Below are positions 1 to 7,651 of a stretch of DNA of 46,338 nucleotides, in pieces. The notes beneath the pieces were generated by a model. It had not been told where the DNA came from. It was given only the letters and a program-made list of their open reading frames with translations, and ran no database searches. Numbering within the stretch: position 1 is the stretch's first letter; each line of letters opens with the position of its first letter. The stretch comes from Clostridiaceae bacterium (GTDB taxonomy: Bacteria; Bacillota; Clostridia; Oscillospirales; Acutalibacteraceae), in contig JAEEYU010000028.1 in NCBI GenBank assembly GCA_016288315.1, positions 1 through 46,338 on the forward strand. Reading direction: 5' to 3'. A program made the position numbers and the translations under genes.

Positions 1-2042
1 GGAGTAATGCCGTCTGCGCCATTCTGACCGTCCTGACCGTTCTGTCCGTTCTGTCCGTCTGCGCCGTTTTCACCTGTCGCTTTGACGCCGAGCGAAGTCC
101 ACGTTGCGCCGTTGTCATAGGAGACTTCCCAGTAATTCGTTTCGCTGTTTATCCTCAACTGAGGAGTGATTCCGTCCGCGCCATTCTGACCATCCTGTCC
201 GTCCTGACCATTCTGACCGTTCTGTCCGTCCGCGCCGTTTTCGCCCGTTGCTTTGACGCCGAGCGAAGTCCATGTTGCACCGTTATCACAGGAGACTTCC
301 CAGTAATTTGTTTCGCTGTTTATCCTCAACTGAGGAGTGATTCCGTCCGCGCCATTCTGACCGTCCTGACCGTTCTGTCCGTCCGCGCCGTTTTCGCCCG
401 TTGCCTTAACACCGAGCGAAGTCCATGTTGCACCGCCGTCATAACTGACATACCAGTAGTTGTCTTCGCCGATTTTCAGCCGGAGATCAAGGGGGTTTAC
501 CGTGATTTCGACCGTATCGGTAACGCTTAAATAGTTGCTGTCTCCTGAGAAAACCGCCGTTACGCTGTAAGTGCCGATTGATAGATTTTCAACCGTATAA
601 ACCGCCGTGCCGTTTTCAACATCTATTTGCTCCCCTTCTGAATCCGGATCAAAAGAGAATGTTACAGTTCCCCCGGCATCAGCGGGGAGGGCCGCCGTTA
701 TGGCAACCGCATTGCCGTAAACCGGCGATTCGGGTGAAACCGAAAGTGATATTTCGGGGGTCTCTTTCGCTGCGTGGGCAGCTTTCAGAGCAATCTGAGT
801 GACAATAAACTCATCGGGAGACGGCGTGTATTCAAGTGCAGATTCTTCGCTCCATCTTTCCGTTTCTTCGCCGTCAAGAATACCGTCTGCATACCAGCCG
901 TCAATCGTTTTGTTGGTTTCGGAAAGGATGAGACCGTCGGGGACTTCGCAGAGTTTTAATTTTGTGCTTGTGCCGAATGAGAAAATATCGTCCCCGACTC
1001 TTACGGCAGAGTTATTATATATTTTGCTTCCGCCATTAATTTCGGCTGTTCCGTTAATAAGCAAAACGCCGCCGCCGAAGCCGTAATTGATGTTTGACTG
1101 AACATCACAATCCGTTATTTCTCCGCCGCTCATTTCAAAGCCGACAATATCGGTGTTGCTCGGCGTTCTTACGCAGACTCCTCCGCCGCCGTATTTGGTG
1201 TTTGAACAGTTTTTGATTGTTCCGCCTGTCATTGTGAATGAGGAATTGCTGTAAACACCGCCGCCGTAATTTACACTCTCGCAGTTCTGAATTGTGCCGC
1301 CGGATAATTCAAACGTGCTGTTATTCAAATAAACACCGCCGCCGCTTAATGAGGCGCTGCAGTTCTGAATTGTACCGTCTGACATTTCAAAAGTGCCGTT
1401 ACTTAACACACAAACGCCGCCGCCGTTATTTGATGTGCAGTCGTTTATAATTCCGCCGGTCATATTGAAAGCTGAATTATAAACTATAACTCCGCCTCCG
1501 TATGTATCGGAACGGCAACCGGTTATTTCGCCGCCGAACATATTGAACGTTGCTTTCTCAGCCTGAACTCCGCCTGCGGTATCCATACCGTTGCGCCCGC
1601 TAAGGGTAACACCGTCATACATATTGACGGTTGAAGAATCTGCGAACACAAGCGGCATGTCGGGATTGCCTGTCTGAGGCGGTTTGTCAACAACAGATAA
1701 TGTTTTATCATAATCCTCGTCTCCGAGATTAAGCACTGCGCCGCTCTTGACGATAATGCAGGATTTTACAAGATACAGCGTGTGGTTTTCGCCGTAAACC
1801 GTGAGAGAAACCTCTGCGGTGTTATTCAGGGTAATTGAGCTTTCAAGTGTTATATCATCCGCAAGCGTTATGGTGTAGTCGCCGCCCTCACCCGAATTGA
1901 TGCTTTGAATTGCTTCTGCAAACTCGGCCTGCGTTGAGACGGAAAAGTCAGTTGCATCCGCCCCTGCGGCTCCCGTTGCCACCATACCGAGCATAAGCAT
2001 AAGCGAGAGCAGAATTGATAAAATTCTTTTGCCTGTTTTCAT
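1..2042 (-). CDS. Secreted beta-helix / Ig-like / collagen-like repeat surface protein, 3' end outside window
   Basis: Reads open from an ATG at 2042 (GGAGG upstream) to the left edge, so only about 680 N-terminal residues are seen. The start is a signal peptide (MKTGKRILSILSALMLMLG, then ATGAAGA). Residues about 160-345 hold short repeats of the form GGGVY-NSTFEMSGGTIQNC, typical of a right-handed beta-helix of the adhesin/polymorphic-membrane-protein type. Residues about 430-510 look like a bacterial Ig-like domain (SPVYGNAVAITAALPADAGG). From about 512 on, units containing NYWEVSYDNGATWTSLGVKA alternate with collagen-like Gly-X-Y runs (GADGQNGQDGQNGADGITP). Role is inferred: a surface or secreted binding protein. 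The anchor, if any, lies off the edge. Its promoter carries an inverted repeat (2088-2109), suggesting regulated expression. Confidence 0.8.
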   Translation of the reverse strand, partial: MKTGKRILSILLSLMLMLGMVATGAAGADATDFSVSTQAEFAEAIQSINSGEGGDYTITLADDITLESSITLNNTAEVSLTVYGENHTLYLVKSCIIVKSGAVLNLGDEDYDKTLSVVDKPPQTGNPDMPLVFADSSTVNMYDGVTLSGRNGMDTAGGVQAEKATFNMFGGEITGCRSDTYGGGVIVYNSAFNMTGGIINDCTSNNGGGVCVLSNGTFEMSDGTIQNCSASLSGGGVYLNNSTFELSGGTIQNCESVNYGGGVYSNSSFTMTGGTIKNCSNTKYGGGGVCVRTPSNTDIVGFEMSGGEITDCDVQSNINYGFGGGVLLINGTAEINGGSKIYNNSAVRVGDDIFSFGTSTKLKLCEVPDGLILSETNKTIDGWYADGILDGEETERWSEESALEYTPSPDEFIVTQIALKAAHAAKETPEISLSVSPESPVYGNAVAITAALPADAGGTVTFSFDPDSEGEQIDVENGTAVYTVENLSIGTYSVTAVFSGDSNYLSVTDTVEITVNPLDLRLKIGEDNYWYVSYDGGATWTSLGVKATGENGADGQNGQDGQNGADGITPQLRINSETNYWEVSCDNGATWTSLGVKATGENGADGQNGQNGQDGQDGQNGADGITPQLRINSETNYWEVSYDNGATWTSLGVKATGENGADGQNGQNGQDGQNGADGIT
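61..505 (-). repeat. In-frame direct repeats of 171 and 153 bp within the surface protein gene
   Basis: Three near-identical copies begin at 61, 232 and 385. Each codes for a WxSLGVKATGENG module followed by a Gly-X-Y run. The first two unit lengths differ by 18 bp, exactly two Gly-X-Y triplets, so the collagen-like part varies between copies while the frame is kept. The third copy diverges towards 505. The array continues beyond the window edge. Confidence 0.85.
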
Positions 2043-2085
2043 TGTTTTTCCTCCTTGTTTTGAGAAATAAGAACATAACAATATT

Positions 2086-2115
2086 ATTTTAACATATTAC
2101 CATGTTAAATTGCAA
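2086..2115 (-). promoter_or_regulatory. Promoter with embedded inverted repeat, for the surface protein gene
   Basis: On the minus strand, TTGCAA (2110-2115), an 18 bp spacer, then TAAAAT (2086-2091). The spacer and part of the -10 box are an inverted repeat, TTTAACAT (2088-2095) and ATGTTAAA (2102-2109), separated by 6 bp. A repressor bound here would block polymerase; the operator role is inference. Confidence 0.5.
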
Positions 2116-2241
2116 CAGAAAAAACCCCTTCACTATATAAGATACGTAAAAAGCCGAAAATTCCCACCCGAAAACAGAATTTTTTGAAAAATTTTAAAAT
2201 AATTCAAAAAGCAGAAGTTAATCCACCGCAGACGGTTGTTA

Positions 2242-2270
2242 TTGATTTATATTTGCACAAAGGATATAAT
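2242..2270 (+). promoter_or_regulatory. Sigma-A type promoter of the metallo-beta-lactamase-fold gene
   Basis: TTGATT (2242-2247), 17 bp spacer, TATAAT (2265-2270). Transcription would start near 2277, which places any start codon upstream of 2277 outside the transcript. Confidence 0.7.
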
Positions 2271-2303
2271 ATAAAAAAAGATTATTCCGGGAGTGCGTTT
2301 ATA

Positions 2304-2915
2304 ATGAAAAAAAGCAGTCTTCTTTATCAGGGTCACGGCAGTTTAAGAATAACAACCTGCGAAGGCAGAGTAATTTACATTGACCCTTATGCAGGCGCCG
2401 GTTACGAGCCCGCCGCAGATTTAATACTGATAACACACGGTCACGGCGACCACACGGGAACACATTTAATCAAAGGACGTAATCCCGGCTGCCGCACCGT
2501 AACGTGGGAGGACGCCCTTAAAGACGGAAAACATCAGGCATTCGACTTTGATTTTGTTAAGGTTGAAGCTGTTGAGGCGGGGTATAACAGAAACCACGAT
2601 GTTACGCAGTGCGTGGGCTTTGTTCTTTCTCTTACAGACGGTGTAACTGTTTATGTTTCGGGAGACACGAGCACGACAAAGCAGATGCCCGAGCTTGCGG
2701 GGAAGAGTATTGATTACGCTTTTTTCTGCTGTGACGGAATCTACAACATGGATATTGATGAAGCTTCACGGTGTGCGGCGCTTGTAAACGCAAAGCACAG
2801 CACCCCCTACCACATGGCGCCCGGTAAGCTTTTTGATTTAAGCCGTGCGGAAAAATTCAGGGCGGAGGGCCGTCTTATCATTGCCCCCGGAGAAGAAATT
2901 GAACTTAATAAATAA
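2304..2915 (+). CDS. Metallo-beta-lactamase-fold hydrolase (UlaG-like)
   Basis: A 203-residue protein with the metal-binding motif HGHGDH at residues 45-50 (ITHGHGDHTGTH). Later VYVSGDTSTT and HSTPYHMAPG fit the remaining metal ligands of the UlaG-like L-ascorbate-6-P lactonase/Zn-dependent hydrolase group. It lacks a signal peptide, so it is cytoplasmic. The open frame extends back to 2184, but a consensus promoter sits at 2242-2270 inside that extension and the protein from the Met at 2304 begins like family members (MKKSSLLYQGHGSLRI), so 2304 is chosen. The ribosome site (GGGAG about 10 nt upstream) is weak. It is a single-gene unit ending at a bidirectional terminator. The substrate cannot be told from sequence. 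Confidence 0.8.
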   Translation: MKKSSLLYQGHGSLRITTCEGRVIYIDPYAGAGYEPAADLILITHGHGDHTGTHLIKGRNPGCRTVTWEDALKDGKHQAFDFDFVKVEAVEAGYNRNHDVTQCVGFVLSLTDGVTVYVSGDTSTTKQMPELAGKSIDYAFFCCDGIYNMDIDEASRCAALVNAKHSTPYHMAPGKLFDLSRAEKFRAEGRLIIAPGEEIELNK

Positions 2916-2920
2916 AAAGG

Positions 2921-2947
2921 CCGGGCTGACGTTTAATGTCAGCCCGG
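2921..2947. terminator. Bidirectional terminator between convergent genes
   Basis: 10 bp perfect stem CCGGGCTGAC / GTCAGCCCGG with a 7-nt loop. Reading minus it runs into CCTTTTTATTTATT; reading plus, a T-rich stretch follows a few bases later. It serves the genes ending at 2915 (+) and 2958 (-). Confidence 0.8.
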
Positions 2948-2957
2948 TTCGCTGTTT

Positions 2958-4349
2958 TTAAGACTGTTGCTTTTTCTCTTTTATTACAAGCGCCTGACCC
3001 GGTTTTAAATCAAGGTTGATTTTTCCCGAACAGACAGGTGCCTCGCCGATGAGGATATTGCCGTCAACGGTGATTTCGGCAATTTCCGCTTTTTCAAATG
3101 CGGCATCTGGAACATTCCACACGCCGCTTCTGCCGTTCTTTGAATAAGCGATAAATGTTGTGTTTTCTTTGTCAAGCGGAAGAATCACATCATCGCCGGA
3201 TTTAAGGATAATTCCGTCTTTTGTGATTTCGGATTTGACACCGTTGCTGACAACACCGTCGGAAAATCTGACAATATAGCCGTCGTTTTCGGTTACCAAC
3301 TCAAGGCGCTTATGCCTGTTGAGATAAAAATACGGCAGCTGAAGGGTGCAGAACTGGTAAAGGAAATCATCCTTCCAGTCTTTCGGGTCAACGCCCTTGT
3401 TCATCCAGATATCTTCGCCGTGCATTGCACCGTAAAAAACAGCGAGCTGCTTCGGTTCTGTCAGGTGGCCGCTGTATATTTCGGGAGGAATTTTCATACA
3501 TTCTTCCGCAGTGATATTGTTAGTCCACCAGGAGGCGGGAATTCTGCCGAGAGTATGAAACGGAGCGTCACGCCAGTCGCCTGCGGGCGGCTCTTTGCCC
3601 TGGGCACGGTAATAAATATTTATCGGGTGCTCGGGTGACTCGGCGCGCAGTTCAAGCTCGCGGTAGGTGTATTCCGTTGTGACGTCAATGCCGAGAGAGA
3701 TAATATAATCAAGCATCTTGTTGCGTGCTTCACTTTCTTCTTCGGCAGAGGTATAAGGGTTCATATTCTGCGCTATGCAGAAATTGTCAAGGTGAACGGT
3801 GCCTGCCTCACGCACGGGAGTAACCTCGCAGAACCTGTCCCAGTTCTTTTTGAAATGACCGCTCTCATAATATCCCTTATATGACACCTTGTAGGCGTCT
3901 CTGCCGTTGAAAACTTCGATAACGGCAGGGCTGCCGTCTTTGTTTTTAAGAACGGAATCTGTTCTGACAAGCTCGGGAGCACAGGGAGTGGCGCCGTAAG
4001 CATCGGCAAGGTTGCCGTGAAAGCTTACAACGGTGTTGTATTTTTTTGCCGCTTCAAAAAGATTCCAAAGCGCATCACGGGCGGAAGCGTCGCCGGGCTC
4101 TTTAAGGAACTCGTTTACCTCCTCCATTTCGGGGTAGCAGTCGTCATGACCGAGCCCCTGCCAGCCGACAAGGTAAACTATTTTGCGGATTCCCTGCGTC
4201 AGGTTGTCAACTGCTTTTATTATTTCAAGCGCCTGTTTGAAGGTGATAAGCACTTCGGAGCGGTTGTGTTCAAAATCGGGCTTTGCCAGAAACATCTTCA
4301 TCCACAGAGTCTGTGAATAATCATAGTTCGGTTTTTTTGAAAAGTCCAT
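2958..4349 (-). CDS. GH101-like glycoside hydrolase, intracellular
   Basis: A 463-residue protein. An early stretch, YLVGWQGLGHDDCYPEM, resembles the conserved GWQ-GHD segment of endo-alpha-N-acetylgalactosaminidases (GH101). A later Asp in TVHLDNFC and a Glu in VTTEYTYRE lie where a TIM-barrel retaining glycosidase would carry its nucleophile and acid/base. The last 120 residues look like a beta-sandwich domain. It has no signal peptide and is far shorter than secreted GH101 enzymes (usually over 1000 residues), so it would act on imported sugar inside the cell. It has its own promoter (4386-4414) and GGGGAG ribosome site. Family assignment rests on motif memory and is moderate; an uncharacterised TIM-barrel family is the alternative. 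It lies close to the sugar dehydrogenase operon on the same strand. Confidence 0.55.
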   Translation of the reverse strand: MDFSKKPNYDYSQTLWMKMFLAKPDFEHNRSEVLITFKQALEIIKAVDNLTQGIRKIVYLVGWQGLGHDDCYPEMEEVNEFLKEPGDASARDALWNLFEAAKKYNTVVSFHGNLADAYGATPCAPELVRTDSVLKNKDGSPAVIEVFNGRDAYKVSYKGYYESGHFKKNWDRFCEVTPVREAGTVHLDNFCIAQNMNPYTSAEEESEARNKMLDYIISLGIDVTTEYTYRELELRAESPEHPINIYYRAQGKEPPAGDWRDAPFHTLGRIPASWWTNNITAEECMKIPPEIYSGHLTEPKQLAVFYGAMHGEDIWMNKGVDPKDWKDDFLYQFCTLQLPYFYLNRHKRLELVTENDGYIVRFSDGVVSNGVKSEITKDGIILKSGDDVILPLDKENTTFIAYSKNGRSGVWNVPDAAFEKAEIAEITVDGNILIGEAPVCSGKINLDLKPGQALVIKEKKQQS

Positions 4350-4385
4350 TGTTTTCTCCCCTGTTATTTATTCTTTACGATAATA

Positions 4386-4414
4386 ATTATAAAACGCTCA
4401 ATACGATTTTTCAA
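4386..4414 (-). promoter_or_regulatory. Promoter of the GH101-like gene
   Basis: Minus strand TTGAAA (4409-4414), 17 bp, TATAAT (4386-4391), about 40 bp upstream of the ATG at 4349. Confidence 0.65.
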
Positions 4415-4452
4415 CAAATAATCATATAAGTATTTGCCGGTTTTTGTTCCGG

Positions 4453-4481
4453 TTGATTTTGAAGGTTGTTTGTGGTATAAT
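4453..4481 (+). promoter_or_regulatory. Promoter of the patatin-like gene, very close to the start codon
   Basis: TTGATT (4453-4458), 17 bp, TATAAT (4476-4481). The predicted transcription start (about 4488) is only about 3 nt before the ATG at 4491, leaving no room for a ribosome site. Confidence 0.65.
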
Positions 4482-4490
4482 AAATTCATT

Positions 4491-5489
4491 ATGAACAAAG
4501 AAAATGTTAAAAAAATAATAGAAGACGGCAAGAATCTGCTTGAGGGCGGCAAGAACCTGCTCGAAGACGGAAAAAATCTGTTTGAGAAAACATACTCCGG
4601 AATTGACGGAATTCCCGACGGCAGAGCATCCGAAGAGCTGATTGAGGGCTGTCTTGTTCTTGAAGGCGGCGCTTTCAGGGGGCTTTACACGCAGGGCTTT
4701 CTTGACGCTCTGATGATGAACGACATTAACCTGTCGTGCGTTATAGGTGTTTCGGCTGGAGCTCTCAGCGGAGTAAACTATGTGTCGGGTCAGATAGGCC
4801 GCTCCGCAAGAGTAAACCTCGGTTTTCGCAGCGACAGCAGATATATCGGCAAAAAAGCGGCGGAGAACAGCCACAGCATTCTTGACGTCGGTTTTCTGAC
4901 CGAGGACAGAGGCGTTATTCCGGAGACTCTCGATGAAGAAAGATTTTCAAGACCTGAGCAGAGATTTATTGCCGTTGCGACAAACGTTCTCAACGGTGAG
5001 ACGGCATATTTTGAAAAGGGTAAATGCGCCGACATAATGGCAGGCGTGCGCGCCTCCGCCACACTGCCGTTTGTTTCTCCCGCTTATGAAATTGACGGCG
5101 TGCCTTACCTTGACGGCGGGTGCTCCTGCAAAATCCCATACGTGTGGGCAGTTGAAGAGGGCTATGACAAAATCATTGTAATACGCACAAGGGAAGCTTC
5201 TTTCAGAAATGCGGAGAGGCGTAACCCCGCCGCGCTGAGAATATACCGCAAGCACCCCGAATTTGCCGAAAAACTTGCGAACAGCGACATAGACTACAAC
5301 CGTCAGTGCGCCGACCTTGAACGGCTTGATTCATCGGGCAGACTCTTGCAATGCGCTCCGTCGCAGAAACCTGCCGTGATTATGATAGAAAGAGACCTTG
5401 AAAAGCTCGGAGACTTGTATCAGCTCGGATTCAATGACTGTTGCAATCAGCTTGACAGAATAAAGAACTATCTTGAAACAAAGAAATAA
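4491..5489 (+). CDS. Patatin-like phospholipase (YjjU/RssA type)
   Basis: A 332-residue cytoplasmic esterase. The oxyanion-hole glycine box is EGGAFRG (residues 58-64), the nucleophile elbow is GVSAG (86-90, Ser88), and the dyad Asp is in LDGG (Asp208), so all catalytic parts of the patatin fold are present. The N-terminus carries three tandem heptads of the form EDGKNLL (residues 11-31) that would form an amphipathic helix, perhaps for membrane contact. The start at 4491 is the only Met in the N-terminal region; no Shine-Dalgarno precedes it and a consensus promoter ends 10 bp upstream, so translation may be leaderless. The likely activity is hydrolysis of acyl chains from lipids. It is a single-gene unit ending in a bidirectional terminator. 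Confidence 0.85.
   Translation: MNKENVKKIIEDGKNLLEGGKNLLEDGKNLFEKTYSGIDGIPDGRASEELIEGCLVLEGGAFRGLYTQGFLDALMMNDINLSCVIGVSAGALSGVNYVSGQIGRSARVNLGFRSDSRYIGKKAAENSHSILDVGFLTEDRGVIPETLDEERFSRPEQRFIAVATNVLNGETAYFEKGKCADIMAGVRASATLPFVSPAYEIDGVPYLDGGCSCKIPYVWAVEEGYDKIIVIRTREASFRNAERRNPAALRIYRKHPEFAEKLANSDIDYNRQCADLERLDSSGRLLQCAPSQKPAVIMIERDLEKLGDLYQLGFNDCCNQLDRIKNYLETKK
4521..4583 (+). repeat. Three tandem 21-bp units coding for heptads
   Basis: Units at 4521, 4542 and 4563 encode EDGKNLL, EGGKNLL and EDGKNLF. The DNA copies differ mainly at third positions, so the duplication is not recent and the protein pattern is under selection. Confidence 0.8.
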
Positions 5490-5506
5490 AAACTGTTTGC
5501 ATCATA

Positions 5507-5538
5507 AAAACCACCGGTTAAATTCAACCGGTGGTTTT
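5507..5538. terminator. Bidirectional terminator
   Basis: 13 bp perfect stem, AAAACCACCGGTT / AACCGGTGGTTTT, with a 6-nt loop. The A and T runs are inside the stem, so it works in both directions for the genes ending at 5489 (+) and 5553 (-). Confidence 0.85.
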
Positions 5539-5552
5539 GAATTTATTGCATT

Positions 5553-6614
5553 TTATTCAAACTCCACTACCCTGTTCTCTTTTGCGGAGAGGAAAAGGGC
5601 GTCAACGAGTTTCAAGAGTCTTCTCTGCTGGTCGTGGGTTACAATCTGCTGTGCCTTGCCCTCAAGGGTGTCGAAGATGTTTGTGTAATACTCACTCCAG
5701 TCGGCTTTTACGCGCGGAAGCGGGTAGCGTTTTATTGTTTCATCCGTTCTGGGAGCCATCGTTTTTGTTATGCCTGCGCCCGCCTGAATCGGCACGGCGT
5801 CTCTGTTCTCCCAGTCGGAGACCTTGACGATTTCACCGTCATAGTCCCAGTTATCTATTGCGGCAGAGCCGTTTTCACCGAGAACATACCACAGTGGCAG
5901 TTCAATGAAGTTGCTGGTGGTAACCTCAACATAGAACGAGAGTCCGTTTTCAAAAATGAGCGTTGCTCTGAAACCGTCATCGCAGTTCTCATTTGTAACA
6001 TAGGTAAGCTCGTTATAAACGCTTATGAGCTTATTCGGATATGTCATCTGCAGAACCTGGTCGAGCAGGTGAATGCCCCAGTCTAGCACCATTCCGCCGC
6101 CGTGCTCCTTCCGGTTGCGCCAGTCACCCGGCACTCCCCTTGAGCCCTGAACCCTGTGTTCAATGCGGAACACCTTGCCAAGGGTGTTCTCTTCAATCAG
6201 CTTGCGCACGATGAGGTAATCCTCATCCCAGCGTCTGTTCTGATGGGTGGTAAACAGTCTGCCGTTCTTTTTTGCCGCCGCAACCATTTCTTCATAATCC
6301 GGCACGCTGAGTGTAACCGGCTTTTCGGAGATAACGTTTTTGCCTGCATTGAGAGCTGCTATGGCTATCTCCTTGTGCACGTCGTTGGGCGTCGCTATTG
6401 TAACAAGATCAATTCTTTCATCGGCAAGCAGTTCTTCGCGGCTTGCATAGGCGTGAATGCCGTCTGCCTCCGCCCTTTTTGCGGCGTCGGGGTCTATGTC
6501 GTATATACCGAGCACCTTTGCCCTGCCGCCGAATTTTTCAAGCATCTGCCTTATGTGCCAGCTGCCCATTCCGCCGTAACCTATAACTGCGAATCCGAAT
6601 TTTCCGTCAACCAT
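5553..6614 (-). CDS. Gfo/Idh/MocA family NAD(P)-dependent sugar dehydrogenase
   Basis: A 353-residue protein. The Rossmann glycine motif is GYGGMG (12-17), the catalytic lysine is in SEKP (Lys98), and HGGGMVLDWGIH supplies the conserved Asp178 and His182 of the C-terminal substrate domain. Family members oxidise or reduce a hydroxyl/keto group on sugars, cyclitols or glycosides. It is the last gene of a minus-strand operon with a second dehydrogenase and two xylose-isomerase-fold proteins. A hairpin at 6629-6651 separates it from the preceding gene, so its mRNA level could differ. In a 3-keto-glycoside pathway it could be either the first oxidation or the last reduction; that assignment is inference. 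Confidence 0.85.
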   Translation of the reverse strand: MVDGKFGFAVIGYGGMGSWHIRQMLEKFGGRAKVLGIYDIDPDAAKRAEADGIHAYASREELLADERIDLVTIATPNDVHKEIAIAALNAGKNVISEKPVTLSVPDYEEMVAAAKKNGRLFTTHQNRRWDEDYLIVRKLIEENTLGKVFRIEHRVQGSRGVPGDWRNRKEHGGGMVLDWGIHLLDQVLQMTYPNKLISVYNELTYVTNENCDDGFRATLIFENGLSFYVEVTTSNFIELPLWYVLGENGSAAIDNWDYDGEIVKVSDWENRDAVPIQAGAGITKTMAPRTDETIKRYPLPRVKADWSEYYTNIFDTLEGKAQQIVTHDQQRRLLKLVDALFLSAKENRVVEFE

Positions 6615-6628
6615 AATTATCGCCTTAA

Positions 6629-6651
6629 CGGCACCGCATCAAGCGGTGCCG
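6629..6651 (-). other. Intercistronic hairpin
   Basis: 9 bp perfect stem CGGCACCGC / GCGGTGCCG with a 5-nt loop, in the 60-bp gap between two operon genes. The T run lies on its plus-strand side, so for the operon mRNA it is not a normal terminator. It may stabilise the mRNA or stop antisense transcription. Confidence 0.6.
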
Positions 6652-6674
6652 CCCTTTTTTAAAAAATAGTAATG

Positions 6675-7640
6675 TTATGCCCACCACATTTCTGCGGGGT
6701 TTTCTTTGATAAGAACGCTCTTGAGGAATTCAACCGCTTTTTCGAGACCTTCATTCTGGCTCATAAGCGAATCCTCATGCTCGATGCTCAGCGCATAATC
6801 GTAGCCGACCATACGAAGGTTGGAGATGATGTCTTTCCAGTAGGAATAGTCGTTGCCGTAGCCGAGCGAGCGGAAAATCCACGAGCGGTGAATTTCATCC
6901 GAGTAGGGTTTGTTGTCAAGCACGCCGTTTCTGGCTGTGTTGTATTTGTCAACCTTTGTGTCTTTTGCGTGGAAGTGGAAGATGGCGTCGCCGAGCTCGC
7001 GAATAACCGCAACGGGCTCCATACCCTGCCAGATAAGGTGGCTCGGGTCAAGGTTTGCTCCGATTTCGGGACCTACCGCATTGCGGATTTTAAGCATGCT
7101 CTCCGTGTTGTAAACGCAGAATCCGGGGTGAAGCTCAAACGCGATTTTATCAACGCCGTGATTCTTTGCAAAGGCAGCCATATCTTTCCAGTAGGGAATA
7201 AGAACCTCATTCCACTGCCAGTCGAGAATTGTGCCGAAGTCATCGGGCCAGGGGCAAGTAACCCAGTTGGGATATTTTGCGCCCTCATAATCGCCGGGGC
7301 AGCCCGAGAAGGTGTTTATCTGATGCAGTCCGAGTTTTTCAGCAAGCAGGATTGTCTGACGGATTGTGCGGTCAAATTCCGAAGCAATCTGTTTGTTTGG
7401 ATGGATGGGGTTGCCGTGGCAGGAGAGAGCGCTTATTTCAACGTCATAGTTCTTTATAAGCGCCTTGAAATCCTCGAGCTTTGCGCTGTTTTCAAGCAGC
7501 TCGTCGGGGTTTGCGTGAGCGTTGCCGGGGTAGCCGCCGCAGCCGATTTCAACCATCTCAATACCAAGTGATTTGAAGTATTTGAGTGCCTCTTCAAAGG
7601 GCAGGTTTGAAAGCAGAGTCGTAAAAACGCCTAATTTCAT
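6675..7640 (-). CDS. Sugar phosphate isomerase/epimerase-like TIM barrel (AP_endonuc_2 fold)
   Basis: A 321-residue protein starting MKLGVFTTLL. A metal site typical of the xylose-isomerase-like barrel can be read: Glu169 (AFELHPG), Asp198 and His201 (NLDPSHL), His224 (FHFHAKD) and Glu287 (SIEHED). Such proteins include isomerases, epimerases, dehydratases (IolE) and the 3-keto-glycoside lyases/hydratases. It has no signal peptide. It starts 11 nt after the stop of the next such gene, so they are surely co-transcribed. Having two diverged barrels with two Gfo/Idh/MocA dehydrogenases suggests one acts in elimination and one in hydration, or one as an epimerase. The exact reaction is unknown. 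Confidence 0.8.
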   Translation of the reverse strand: MKLGVFTTLLSNLPFEEALKYFKSLGIEMVEIGCGGYPGNAHANPDELLENSAKLEDFKALIKNYDVEISALSCHGNPIHPNKQIASEFDRTIRQTILLAEKLGLHQINTFSGCPGDYEGAKYPNWVTCPWPDDFGTILDWQWNEVLIPYWKDMAAFAKNHGVDKIAFELHPGFCVYNTESMLKIRNAVGPEIGANLDPSHLIWQGMEPVAVIRELGDAIFHFHAKDTKVDKYNTARNGVLDNKPYSDEIHRSWIFRSLGYGNDYSYWKDIISNLRMVGYDYALSIEHEDSLMSQNEGLEKAVEFLKSVLIKENPAEMWWA

Positions 7641-7651
7641 AATATGTCTCC

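Noticed and set aside
61..430. Spaced repeats resembling a CRISPR array
   Set aside because: Repeats are 153-171 bp, in frame and coding; there are no unique spacers of constant length and no cas genes.
2184..2303. Upstream extension of the metallo-beta-lactamase-fold gene
   Set aside because: A consensus promoter lies within it and the extra 40 residues do not look like the family.
6629..6651. Intrinsic terminator splitting the sugar operon
   Set aside because: The T run is on the plus-strand side only; in the direction of the genes the hairpin is followed by TTAAGGCG and then the next start codon.
6672..7571. Long plus-strand open frame of 299 codons
   Set aside because: It is antisense to the sugar isomerase gene at 6675-7640, which has clear family motifs, spacing and ribosome site; the plus frame has no start signal and low-complexity composition.
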